From positions 59,415 to 123,414 of the forward strand of contig JBCCTQ010000009.1 in NCBI GenBank assembly GCA_039198225.1: DNA of 64,000 bases, in the 5' to 3' direction. The position numbers and the translations under genes were made by a program. Source of the stretch: JASJAR01 sp039198225. Its GTDB lineage: Bacteria; Pseudomonadota; Alphaproteobacteria; Rhodobacterales; Rhodobacteraceae. A model generated the notes under the pieces. That model saw only the letters and a list, made by a program, of their open reading frames with translations. It was not told the DNA's origin and searched no databases. Below are positions 16,612 to 25,021 of this stretch, piece by piece (the first letter of the stretch is position 1; the number at the start of each line of letters is the position of its first letter).

Positions 16612-19047
16612 ATGAAGTCTAGAACCAAGGTTGCCGTGATCGGAGGCGGAATTGCGGGCTGTTCGACGCTCTATCACCTGACCGAAGAAGGATGGTCTGA
16701 CGTCGTCCTCATCGAACGCGACGAGTTGACCTCGGGCACGACGTGGCATTCGGCAGCCCAGGTCACGAATTTCGGCGCGAACCAAACGATGGTGGGCCTG
16801 AAACGCCATTCCATATCGCTTTATAAGAAGCTCCGTGACGATCCTGACTATCCCGTTGGCTACCATCACGGCGATGGGGGCATCCGGCTGGCCAATACGG
16901 AGGCGCAGATGCAGGGTTATCGGCATTTTGCGTCGATGGCGCGCGGTATGGGCGTGGAATATGAAATCATCGACGCCGCCGAGTGCGCCCGCCGCCATCC
17001 GCTGATCTCAACCGACAACCTCTTGGGCGGGTTATGGGACGGCGAAGACGGGGATATCGACCCGGCCCAGCTTTGCCAGGCATTGGCTTTTCACGCCCGC
17101 AAAGCTGGGGCCGAAGTCTATCGTAGGACAGCCGTGACCGGCTTGAGCCAGCGCAAGGATCACACTTGGACCATTCACACCAACAAAGGCGATATCGACG
17201 CCGATATCGTCGTGAATGCGTGCGGCTACCGGGTGAACGAAGTGGGGGCGATGATAGGGGTCCACCATCCTGTGGCCTCGATGGAGCACCAGTATTTCGT
17301 CACTGACGACATCCCCGCAATTGCCGAGGCCGGTTTCCGAATGCCGCTCCTGCGATGCCCGATCAGCGATTACTATTCCCGGCAAGAAAAGAACGGCCTG
17401 TTGGTGGGCTTTTACGAGCAAGATTGCAAAACGTGGGGGCTTGACGGGATCAGTCCGGATTTCTCGAATGATCTCTGCCCGGACGATCTCGAGCGCGTCA
17501 TGGACGTCTTAGAAGGCGCCTTTGAACGTATGCCCGCGCTGACCGAAGTCGGCATCAAACGGGTTGTGAACGGTCCCATCACCTACACGATCGACGGCGC
17601 CCCTTTGGTCGGACCAATTCCCGGCAAAAGAAATGCATTCTGCATCATCGGGTTGCGCGCCGGGCTGGGCGAAGGCGGCGGACACGGATGGTTATTGGCC
17701 CAACAGATCGTCCATGGTGAGGCCTGCTATGATACGTGGTGTCTCGATCCCCGCCGCTTCACCGGCCACGCGAATGTAGAATTGACCGCATTAAAGGCGA
17801 TTGAAGACTATCAAAACGAATTTCGCTTCCATTTTCCGCACGAGCACCGCCCGGCTGGACGGCCAGCGAAAACCACGCCGCTCACGCCGATTTTGGCCGC
17901 CGCAGGGGCCGAGTTTACGACGGTCAATGGTTGGGAGCGCGTCGATTACATGAAACCCGCGCCGGACTTTCACCCGACGCTTGGTTTCGATTTTGATGAA
18001 GCATTCGACGTCGTCGCGGCAGAGGTTCGCAACGTTGAAGAGAATGTCGGGCTCTGCGAGGTCAACGGCTTCAACCGGATCGAGATCACCGGGTCGGACC
18101 GCCATAGCTTTCTTAACCGCTTGATGTGCGGCGCCGTAAACCGCCGCCCGGGTCGGGTGGGCCTCGGCTATCTTCTCAACCATCATGGCATGGTCAAAGG
18201 CGAAGCGACGATTGCCAATCTCCCCGCCTCCGACCGTGGCCGAGACCGTGTCTGGTACGGCTCGGCCGCCGCCAGCGAATATCACGACATGGATTGGCTA
18301 GAGGCGCACCGGCTTGCCGGAGAAGACGTCGGCTTGAGGAGCCTCACAAACGATCAGACCATTCTCGTCCTTGCCGGACCGAAAGCGCGCGACGTCCTTT
18401 CGGCCGCCTCCCGGGGAGATTGGTCGAAAGACGCCTTCCCCTGGCTAAGCGTGCGCGAATGCTTCGTCGGATTTGCGCCAGCCACCATAATGGCGGTCAG
18501 TTTCTCCGGAGAACTGGCCTATGAGATCCACGTCCCGAACGCGTCGCTCTATGCCGCCTATCTTGCGCTTCGCGATGCCGGTGATCCGCTGGGCCTCAAG
18601 ATTTTTGGCGCCCGCGCGGTCGAAGCGATGCGGATTGAAAAAGGATATCTCCACTGGAAGGCAGACATTCTGACCGAATTCGATCCTTTCGAGACCGGGC
18701 TCGAACGGTTTGTGAAGCTAGACAAGGGGGACTTTATCGGACGCGACACTTTGCTCGAACGGAAAGAGGCCGGTCGGAAAAAACAATTGGTCACGCTCAA
18801 GGTCGACACGACGCGCATGCCGACCCATCCGGGCGCGTCCCTAATGGAAAGCGGCCAAGTCGTTGGCACGGTCACATCCGGCGATTGGGGACACAGCGTG
18901 AATATGAATTTGGCCCTTGCCTTCGCCGAGCCGCATCTGTCGACGGTGGGCCAAGCCTTACAAGTGGATCTTTGCGGCGAGCTTGTCGCCGCAGAGGTGA
19001 TTGCGCCCTGCCCCTACGACCCGGGCAATGAAAAGCCACGCGCCTAG
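16612..19047 (+). CDS. FAD/GcvT fusion: dimethylglycine or sarcosine dehydrogenase-like
   Basis: 811-residue two-part enzyme. The N-terminal half (about 1-380) is a DAO-type FAD domain with GGGIAG at 11-16 and TSGTTWHSAA at 40-49, where His46 matches the residue that carries covalent FAD in dimethylglycine/sarcosine dehydrogenases. The C-terminal half (about 430-811) is a GcvT-like aminomethyltransferase fold that binds tetrahydrofolate and captures the formaldehyde unit. The ATG at 16612 is preceded by AGGAG. It lies 223 bases after the LysR gene and converges on the next gene. The N-methylated substrate is not evident. Confidence 0.87.
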   Translation: MKSRTKVAVIGGGIAGCSTLYHLTEEGWSDVVLIERDELTSGTTWHSAAQVTNFGANQTMVGLKRHSISLYKKLRDDPDYPVGYHHGDGGIRLANTEAQMQGYRHFASMARGMGVEYEIIDAAECARRHPLISTDNLLGGLWDGEDGDIDPAQLCQALAFHARKAGAEVYRRTAVTGLSQRKDHTWTIHTNKGDIDADIVVNACGYRVNEVGAMIGVHHPVASMEHQYFVTDDIPAIAEAGFRMPLLRCPISDYYSRQEKNGLLVGFYEQDCKTWGLDGISPDFSNDLCPDDLERVMDVLEGAFERMPALTEVGIKRVVNGPITYTIDGAPLVGPIPGKRNAFCIIGLRAGLGEGGGHGWLLAQQIVHGEACYDTWCLDPRRFTGHANVELTALKAIEDYQNEFRFHFPHEHRPAGRPAKTTPLTPILAAAGAEFTTVNGWERVDYMKPAPDFHPTLGFDFDEAFDVVAAEVRNVEENVGLCEVNGFNRIEITGSDRHSFLNRLMCGAVNRRPGRVGLGYLLNHHGMVKGEATIANLPASDRGRDRVWYGSAAASEYHDMDWLEAHRLAGEDVGLRSLTNDQTILVLAGPKARDVLSAASRGDWSKDAFPWLSVRECFVGFAPATIMAVSFSGELAYEIHVPNASLYAAYLALRDAGDPLGLKIFGARAVEAMRIEKGYLHWKADILTEFDPFETGLERFVKLDKGDFIGRDTLLERKEAGRKKQLVTLKVDTTRMPTHPGASLMESGQVVGTVTSGDWGHSVNMNLALAFAEPHLSTVGQALQVDLCGELVAAEVIAPCPYDPGNEKPRA

Positions 19048-19158
19048 TACTTTCAGAGTGCACTAAGTCTGGGCAAAGCACCGTCATTTTCGTTCGGCGT
19101 AGAACGCACTTCGGCGAGAATGAGGAGTATCGAAGACCGGCCAACAGACTTCGACGTG

Positions 19159-19818
19159 TCATTTTGCCTTAACCAAAGGCTGCTGCAGCCCCACCGTCGG
19201 ACGACCATCGGGGTAGTAGAACCCTGAACCATCTACGTGCTTGCCTCCCATGAAAAGCATGTTTGGCGTATCCTCTCGGACATAGAGGAAGTCGTGGTCT
19301 ATCACGAAAGCGCTGCCTTCCACGAACCTCAATAGCGCGCACGGTTTGCCAAGAATGTCGCGGCGTTCTCCGATGGTAAACGCACCTTCACCGCACGCAT
19401 TCTCTGGCAATTGGTTCAGCTCTTCGGCCACGGGCGGCGCCAAAACCGTGAGCTCCAACTGCCGGTTCAATACGTAGTCTTGAGACCAAGCACCTTCCGC
19501 CGCCGGGTTCGGACCGTGCCATACGATCTCGCCTGCGAGATCGTATGAAATGGCCGGATTGGCGCAAGCTTGGTCGGCGTAAACAGTGATGGTTGCGGAG
19601 AAGCCGCCATCCGCATCGTAGGTAAAATCGCGGGTCAGGTAAGTTGGCGAAGGTGCGAGTTCTGGGTTCTGAGCGTTCTGCTGCGGGCGAAGCTCGCAAC
19701 TAATTGACATCCAGCGCCCCACGATCCGGTCCTGGAGCCCAGCGAGCGACATATCCTGGGCGGAAACGGCATTTGCGGCCGTGGCCAAAAACACAGCGGC
19801 GGTGAGGGAATTCTTCAT
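19159..19818 (-). CDS. Secreted protein with APCDD1-like domain
   Basis: 219-residue exported protein. Residues 1-20 form a standard signal peptide ending NAVSA, and the ATG at 19818 has a GGAGG site. The mature part resembles the APCDDC domain known from animal APCDD1: GRWMSISCELRP, then YLTRDFTYDADGGFSATIT, ADQACANPAISYDLAGEI, and near the end DFLYVREDTPNMLFMG followed by YPDGRPTVGLQQPL. Four cysteines (41, 85, 142, 160) could form two disulfides. The resemblance is by eye and needs a profile search. Divergent from an HxlR regulator, which probably controls it. Function in bacteria unknown. Confidence 0.72.
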   Translation of the reverse strand: MKNSLTAAVFLATAANAVSAQDMSLAGLQDRIVGRWMSISCELRPQQNAQNPELAPSPTYLTRDFTYDADGGFSATITVYADQACANPAISYDLAGEIVWHGPNPAAEGAWSQDYVLNRQLELTVLAPPVAEELNQLPENACGEGAFTIGERRDILGKPCALLRFVEGSAFVIDHDFLYVREDTPNMLFMGGKHVDGSGFYYPDGRPTVGLQQPLVKAK

Positions 19819-19858
19819 GCTTGCCTCCATCGTTTGACGATGGCCGTGCAAACTGCGC

Positions 19859-19887
19859 ATTATATCCCTTTAGACAACTAGTCAGAA
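19859..19887 (-). promoter_or_regulatory. Promoter for the APCDD1-like gene with possible HxlR site
   Basis: On the minus strand a perfect TATAAT (19864-19859) lies 40 bases before the start codon, with a TTCTGA hexamer (19887-19882) exactly 17 bases upstream as a weak -35. The spacer contains the palindrome ACTAGT (19877-19882), and TAGTC occurs at 19879-19883 and again at 19899-19903, 20 bp apart, just before the HxlR start. This is a plausible overlapping operator. Confidence 0.5.
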
Positions 19888-19903
19888 AAAAAAAGAGATA
19901 GTC

Positions 19904-20236
19904 ATGAAAACGGAACCATTTGTGCCGGACGCGGCATCTCAGGACTGTCCTGTGACCTATTGCCTGTCGCTGATCGGCGGCAAATGGAAACCCGTGATCA
20001 TCTTCTGCATCGCTAATGGCGTGGACCGTTTTGGTGCCATGCAACGCTCTGTTTTTGGCATCACCAAGCAGATGCTGACAAAGCAATTGCGGGAGTTGGA
20101 AGCCGATGGCCTTATTTCGCGCACGGTCTTTGCCGAGGTCCCGCCGCGTGTCGAATACGCGTTGACCGACAAAGGCCGCAGCGTCTTGCCGATCATCGAG
20201 GAGATGAAGGCCTGGGGCGAGGCCAACACTATTTAG
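19904..20236 (+). CDS. HxlR-family transcriptional regulator
   Basis: 110-residue winged-helix regulator of the HxlR type. The hallmark N-terminus CPVTYCLSLIGGKWKPVIIF, the middle MLTKQLRELEADGLISRTVF and the wing-strand EVPPRVEYALTDKG are all present, including the N-terminal Cys that in some relatives senses electrophiles. Divergent from the APCDD1-like secreted protein with an 85-base shared promoter region. Confidence 0.92.
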   Translation: MKTEPFVPDAASQDCPVTYCLSLIGGKWKPVIIFCIANGVDRFGAMQRSVFGITKQMLTKQLRELEADGLISRTVFAEVPPRVEYALTDKGRSVLPIIEEMKAWGEANTI

Positions 20237-20477
20237 CGCGCCTTATTAGCCCCAAGACAAAAGCCAATCGACGGCCCCTTGCGGGCGCAATGGCGAAGAT
20301 CACCCTACCTTTTTCCGTCACGGTTGTACGGCGGTGATGAGAGTGGGGAACAAAGAGGCGGCGGCGATCGCAACCGCTTAATTCACACTCGTTTGCCTAA
20401 TAATCGAGCGCGATCCAGTTGCGCTGGCGAGCGCCCTTGATAGTCTCAGCCCGACTTAGGGATAACGGGGGATCATC

Positions 20478-21500
20478 ATGACACGTGCCGAACTGCTTCA
20501 GCTTGCGATCGGTCGCCGGAAACTTATCATGGGCGCTGGTGCAGCCGCGGGCCTGGCAAGCTTGCCCACACGGCTTCTTGCCCAAGAGCCAATGAGCGTG
20601 GCCGGGATCTATACGGTCCCCGTGGAACAGCAATGGGTCAGCCGGATCCACATCGCTGCCGAAGCTGCGCAAGAGGCGGGTCAGATCACCTACGCTTTCA
20701 CCGAAAACACCGCCAATACCGACTATACCCGCGTGATGCGCGAATATGCCGAAGGCGGCGCGAAGCTGATCGTCGGCGAAATCTTTGGCGTGGAAGCCGA
20801 AGCGCGCGAAGTGGTGCTGGACTACCCCGAAACCGCTTTCCTTCTTGGGTCTTCCTTCCTCGACGATCCGGCCTATCCCAACCTCGCCGTCTTCGACAAT
20901 TACATCCAAGACGCGGCTTATCTCACTGGAATCATTGCCGGGGCCATGAGCGAGAACGGCAATGTCGGGATGGTCGGCGGCTTTCCTATCCCTGAGGTCA
21001 ACCGCCTGATGCATGCTTTCATGGCCGGGGTGCGCGAGATGAAGTCCGACGCGACATTCCAGGTCTCCTTCATCGGTTCCTGGTTCGATCCGCCGAAGGC
21101 CAAGGAAACGGCGTTCGCGATGATCGAAAACGGGGCCGACATGATGTATGCCGAGCGCTTTGGCGTGTCGGACGCTGCCCAAGAGCGGGGCGTTTTGGCC
21201 ATCGGCAATGTCATCGACACCCAGGCCGACTACCCCGACACGGTCGTGGCTTCCGCGATCTGGCACTTTGAGCCCACGATGCAAGCGGCCCTTGCTGCGG
21301 TGGCCGATGGGAGCTTCGAAGCGGCGAATTACGGGCTCTTCTCCTACATGAAGGAAGGCGGTTGCTCACTCGCACCGCTCGGCACGTTCGACGGCAAAGT
21401 TCCCGCCGATGCGATGGCTTTGGTGACCGAGCGGGAAGCGGCGATCCGGGCAGGGTCGTTTGTGGTGGAGGTGGATGACACCGAGCCCCAGTCGTCCTGA
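20478..21500 (+). CDS. BMP-family substrate-binding protein (second importer)
   Basis: 340-residue periplasmic binding protein of the BMP/PnrA family. The N-terminus contains GRRKLIMG before a hydrophobic stretch, a weak twin-arginine-like signal, with probable cleavage after LLAQ or nearby. The mature segment SVAGIYTVPVEQQWVSRIHIA corresponds to the ligand-entry region but differs from the first BMP protein, suggesting another ligand. A GGGGGA site precedes the ATG. The stop codon overlaps the ATPase start (TGATG). Confidence 0.92.
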   Translation: MTRAELLQLAIGRRKLIMGAGAAAGLASLPTRLLAQEPMSVAGIYTVPVEQQWVSRIHIAAEAAQEAGQITYAFTENTANTDYTRVMREYAEGGAKLIVGEIFGVEAEAREVVLDYPETAFLLGSSFLDDPAYPNLAVFDNYIQDAAYLTGIIAGAMSENGNVGMVGGFPIPEVNRLMHAFMAGVREMKSDATFQVSFIGSWFDPPKAKETAFAMIENGADMMYAERFGVSDAAQERGVLAIGNVIDTQADYPDTVVASAIWHFEPTMQAALAAVADGSFEAANYGLFSYMKEGGCSLAPLGTFDGKVPADAMALVTEREAAIRAGSFVVEVDDTEPQSS

Positions 21501-23038
21501 TGACCACCACTCTAGGGGCGCGGGAGATCGTCCTGCGCCTCGACGGCATCACCAAGAGGTTCGGCAGCCAGACTGCGAATGACGGGATCAGTCTTGCGCT
21601 TCACCGGGGCGAGGTGGTCGCTCTGTTGGGGGAAAACGGGGCCGGCAAGACGACCCTGATGAACATCCTTTTTGGCCATTACACGGCCGATGACGGCCAT
21701 GTGGAGGTGTTCGGGCACCGATTGGCGCCGGGTGCCACAGGGGCCGCGTTGGAAGCGGGCGTTGGCATGGTCCACCAACATTTTACCCTGGCCAGTAATC
21801 TCACTGTTCTCGACAACATCCTGCTTGGCACGTCTTCGCTTTGGTCCTTGGGGCGCGGGCGCCGCGAGGCCCGGACCCGAGTGATACAACTTGCCGAAGA
21901 TTTCGGGCTCGCGGTTGATCCCGACGCGAAAGTGGCCCGGCTTTCTGTGGGCGAGCGCCAACGCGTGGAAATCCTCAAAGCGCTCTACCGGAAAGCCCGC
22001 ATTCTGATCCTCGATGAGCCGACGGCGGTTCTGACGCCGCAGGAATCGGACGCGCTTTTTGAGACGTTGCGGAAGGCCGTCGACCAGGGTTTGTCGGTGA
22101 TCTTTATCTCCCACAAACTCCATGAGGTCATGGCAATCTCCGATCGGGTTGCGGTGCTGCGCCATGGCAAACTTGTGGGTGAGACGCCCACCGCCGACAC
22201 CAATCCCCAAGCGCTCGCCCAATTGATGGTGGGCGCAGAGATTGCCCAGCCGGTCCCGTCCGAGGCACAACCCGGTGCGACGCTCTTGAGCCTCCGCGGC
22301 GTCTCGGCCCATCCGCCTGGGCACAGAACGGGTCTTCGGAATATCGACCTCGACCTCCGAGCGGGCCAAATCCTTGGTCTTGCCGGGGTTTCCGGAAACG
22401 GCCAGGGGGCCCTGGCAGAGCTTTTGTCGGGCGAGGCGAAACCCGACGGCGGCGAGATGCGGCTCGGGAACGCCGAACCGCCCAATTGGTCGCCCCGCGC
22501 CGCACTGGCAGCCGATATCGGTCGCATACCGGAAGATCGGCACAGCACGGGGAGCATCGCTGATTTTTCGCTGACCGAGAACGCGATCCTTGAAACCTAC
22601 AAAGACCCGGCACTGAGCCGGGCAGGCTGGATGCGATGGTCGGCGGCGGAAGCCTTCGCGGAGCGTGTGATCAAGCGATACGACGTGCGCTGCCCAGGCC
22701 CCGAGACGCGGATCCGTCTATTGTCGGGTGGCAATATGCAAAAGCTCATCCTAGGCCGCGCCCTCGAATCGAAGCCTCGGATCATCCTAGCCAATCAACC
22801 GGTGCGCGGGCTCGATATCGGAGCGGTAACCTACGTGCAGGAACGGCTCATCGCGGCGCGGGATGCGGGTGCAGCCATTCTCCTGATCTCTGAAGATCTC
22901 GACGAGATCCTGGGGCTTGCCGATATCATCCGGGTCATGTCCGAAGGGCGGCTGTCGCCCGAGTTTCCGCGGGGCTCGATCTCCGCGCCCGAACTTGGGC
23001 GATGGATGGCAGGCGAGTTGTTCGATCATGCGGCTTGA
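21500..23038 (+). CDS. ABC importer ATPase, BMP/nucleoside family (second importer)
   Basis: 512-residue double ATPase. The first domain has GENGAGKTT, an LSVGERQRVEILKALY signature and ILDEPTAVLTP. The second has the degenerate GVSGNGQ loop and LLSGGNMQKLILGRAL. It overlaps its binding-protein gene by one base and its first permease gene by 11 bases. About the same length and order as the ATPase of the first importer, so the two systems are paralogous. Confidence 0.94.
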   Translation: MTTTLGAREIVLRLDGITKRFGSQTANDGISLALHRGEVVALLGENGAGKTTLMNILFGHYTADDGHVEVFGHRLAPGATGAALEAGVGMVHQHFTLASNLTVLDNILLGTSSLWSLGRGRREARTRVIQLAEDFGLAVDPDAKVARLSVGERQRVEILKALYRKARILILDEPTAVLTPQESDALFETLRKAVDQGLSVIFISHKLHEVMAISDRVAVLRHGKLVGETPTADTNPQALAQLMVGAEIAQPVPSEAQPGATLLSLRGVSAHPPGHRTGLRNIDLDLRAGQILGLAGVSGNGQGALAELLSGEAKPDGGEMRLGNAEPPNWSPRAALAADIGRIPEDRHSTGSIADFSLTENAILETYKDPALSRAGWMRWSAAEAFAERVIKRYDVRCPGPETRIRLLSGGNMQKLILGRALESKPRIILANQPVRGLDIGAVTYVQERLIAARDAGAAILLISEDLDEILGLADIIRVMSEGRLSPEFPRGSISAPELGRWMAGELFDHAA

Positions 23039-24077
23039 ACCGGTTGCCAGCCCGTCGCTGGGGCGTTCCTTGGGCTACCCCGCCGCCGCACTTGGGCTTT
23101 CGGTGGCGGTGGCTTCGTTTCTTGCCCTTCTCGCGGGGGCCAATCCTTCCGCCACGCTCGGGCTCATTTTGAAAGGGGCGGCCGGGTCGCAATTTGCGGC
23201 CCTTGAGACGCTTAATCGGGCAACGCCCTTGATCTTCACGGGCCTTGCCGTGGCGGTCGCCTTTCGCGCAAAGCTCTGGAATATCGGAGCCGAAGCCCAG
23301 CTGTATATGGGTGCCCTTATGACCGTGCTTCTCGGCACGTCCGCCCTGGGCCTGCCGGGGCCGCAACCTCTGATCTTCATCGGCGTTGCCGCCATGGTCG
23401 GGGGCGCGTTGATGCTCCTTGGTCCGGTGATCCTCAAGACCCGCTTCGGCGTCGATGAAGTGGTCACGACGCTTCTTTTGAATTTCATTATGCTCCTCTT
23501 CATTTCGCTCTTGCTCGAAGGGCCGTTGAAAGACCCCATAGGGATGGGCTGGCCGAAGTCGCCCCGGTTGGATCCAGAGGCGCGTCTGCCGCGGATCGTG
23601 GACGGGTTGCGCCTCCATTGGGGTTTTGCCTTGGCGCTGATCTCGGCCGTATGCGTCTGGGTGATCGAAACCCGCACGACGCTCGGCTATGAGATCCGCG
23701 CCGTGGGCCAAAACCCGCGGGCGGCGCGCTTTGCGGGCATTCCGGTCAATGTCGTTTTGGTCAAAACCGCCCTTCTGTCGGGCGGGCTGGCAGCGCTCGC
23801 GGGCTTTTCCGAAGTCTCAGGGCTCAAAGGCTCTCTCACGCTCGATCTGAGCCCCGGCTTTGGCTACACGGGCATCATCGTAGCGATGCTCGCCCTGCTC
23901 CACCCGATCGGAGTTGTGTTTTCTGCGATCTTCGTTGCGGGCGTTTTCGTCGGTGCCGACAGTATGAGCCGGGCGGCCGGGGTCCCCACCTATATCGCCG
24001 ACATCCTCCTGGCGACGGCCCTTCTCTTCATGGTGCTCGCCATCCTCCTCGTGCGGTTCCGGATCGTGAGGGGCTAA
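23028..24077 (+). CDS. ABC importer permease, BMP family (first permease, second importer)
   Basis: 349-residue permease with about eight membrane segments. DEVVTTLLLNFIMLLFISLLLEGPLKDP and SPGFGYTGIIVAMLALLHP mark the first-permease type. The ATG at 23028 lies inside the end of the ATPase gene (RLEPVASPS follows); an apparent upstream extension to 22917 is out-of-frame overlap. Ends with a TAATG junction to the next permease. Confidence 0.93.
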   Translation: MRLEPVASPSLGRSLGYPAAALGLSVAVASFLALLAGANPSATLGLILKGAAGSQFAALETLNRATPLIFTGLAVAVAFRAKLWNIGAEAQLYMGALMTVLLGTSALGLPGPQPLIFIGVAAMVGGALMLLGPVILKTRFGVDEVVTTLLLNFIMLLFISLLLEGPLKDPIGMGWPKSPRLDPEARLPRIVDGLRLHWGFALALISAVCVWVIETRTTLGYEIRAVGQNPRAARFAGIPVNVVLVKTALLSGGLAALAGFSEVSGLKGSLTLDLSPGFGYTGIIVAMLALLHPIGVVFSAIFVAGVFVGADSMSRAAGVPTYIADILLATALLFMVLAILLVRFRIVRG

Positions 24078-25021
24078 TGGAGATCCTCGACATTCTCCTC
24101 TCCGCCAGCTTTTGGGCAGCGGCCGTCCGTATTGCCTCGCCGTTGATTTTTGCGACCATGGGAGAGCTGATCTGTGAGCGCGCCGGCGTGCTAAACCTCG
24201 GGATCGAGGGGATTATGGTGGTTGGCGCCTTCGCGGGCTGGATGGCGGTCTATGCGGGCACGGGTCTCTGGGTGGGGGTGTGCATCGCCATGGCCGCGGG
24301 CATGCTCTTCGGGCTTTTGCACGGGACGCTCACAGTTCCTTTTGGGCTGTCGCAGCATGTGGTGGGGCTGGGCATCACCCTATTGGCCACATCAACCGCC
24401 TATTTTGCTTACCGTTTGGCGCTGCCCGAAGTGTCGAGCCCCCCTCGGATCACTCCTTTCCAACCCTTTGAGATCCCTCTCCTTTCAGAGATGCCCATTC
24501 TCGGCCAAGCGCTCTTCAACCAAACGCCTCTGACGTATTTGGCGTTTGTCGTTGTGGGCGTCACCGCCTTTGTCCTTTACCGCACGCCCCTCGGATTGGC
24601 ATTGCGGGCAGCAGGCGAAAGCCCGTCGGCCGTTGAAGCGCAGGGCTTGTCGGTGACAGCACTTCGCATGGGGGCGGTTATCATCGGATCGGGATTGATG
24701 GCGGTGGGGGGCGCATTTCTCACCATGTCAGCCTTCGACAGTTTCTTCTTTGAAATGGTCAATGGCCGCGGCTGGATCTGCATAGCACTTGTGGTCTTCG
24801 GCGCTTGGAGACCAGGCAAAGCGCTTTTGGGAGCGCTCCTCTTTGCCGCGTTTGATGCCCTCCAAATCCGCCTCCAGCAGACCGGGCTTGGCGCCCTCGT
24901 GCCCTATCAGGTTTTCCTGATGATCCCTTATATCCTTTCGATCCTGGCGCTGATCCTGATGTCGCGTCGGGCCGAGGTGCCGGCTGCCCTCATGGTGCCC
25001 TACAACCGCGGAGAGCGTTGA
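24077..25021 (+). CDS. ABC importer permease, BMP family (second permease, second importer)
   Basis: 314-residue permease. The opening RIASPLIFATMGELICERAGVLNLGIEG segment is the signature of second permeases in this class; about eight to nine membrane segments follow. The stop codon overlaps the start of the deaminase gene (TGATG), which ties deaminase and transporter into one transcription and translation unit. Confidence 0.93.
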   Translation: MEILDILLSASFWAAAVRIASPLIFATMGELICERAGVLNLGIEGIMVVGAFAGWMAVYAGTGLWVGVCIAMAAGMLFGLLHGTLTVPFGLSQHVVGLGITLLATSTAYFAYRLALPEVSSPPRITPFQPFEIPLLSEMPILGQALFNQTPLTYLAFVVVGVTAFVLYRTPLGLALRAAGESPSAVEAQGLSVTALRMGAVIIGSGLMAVGGAFLTMSAFDSFFFEMVNGRGWICIALVVFGAWRPGKALLGALLFAAFDALQIRLQQTGLGALVPYQVFLMIPYILSILALILMSRRAEVPAALMVPYNRGER

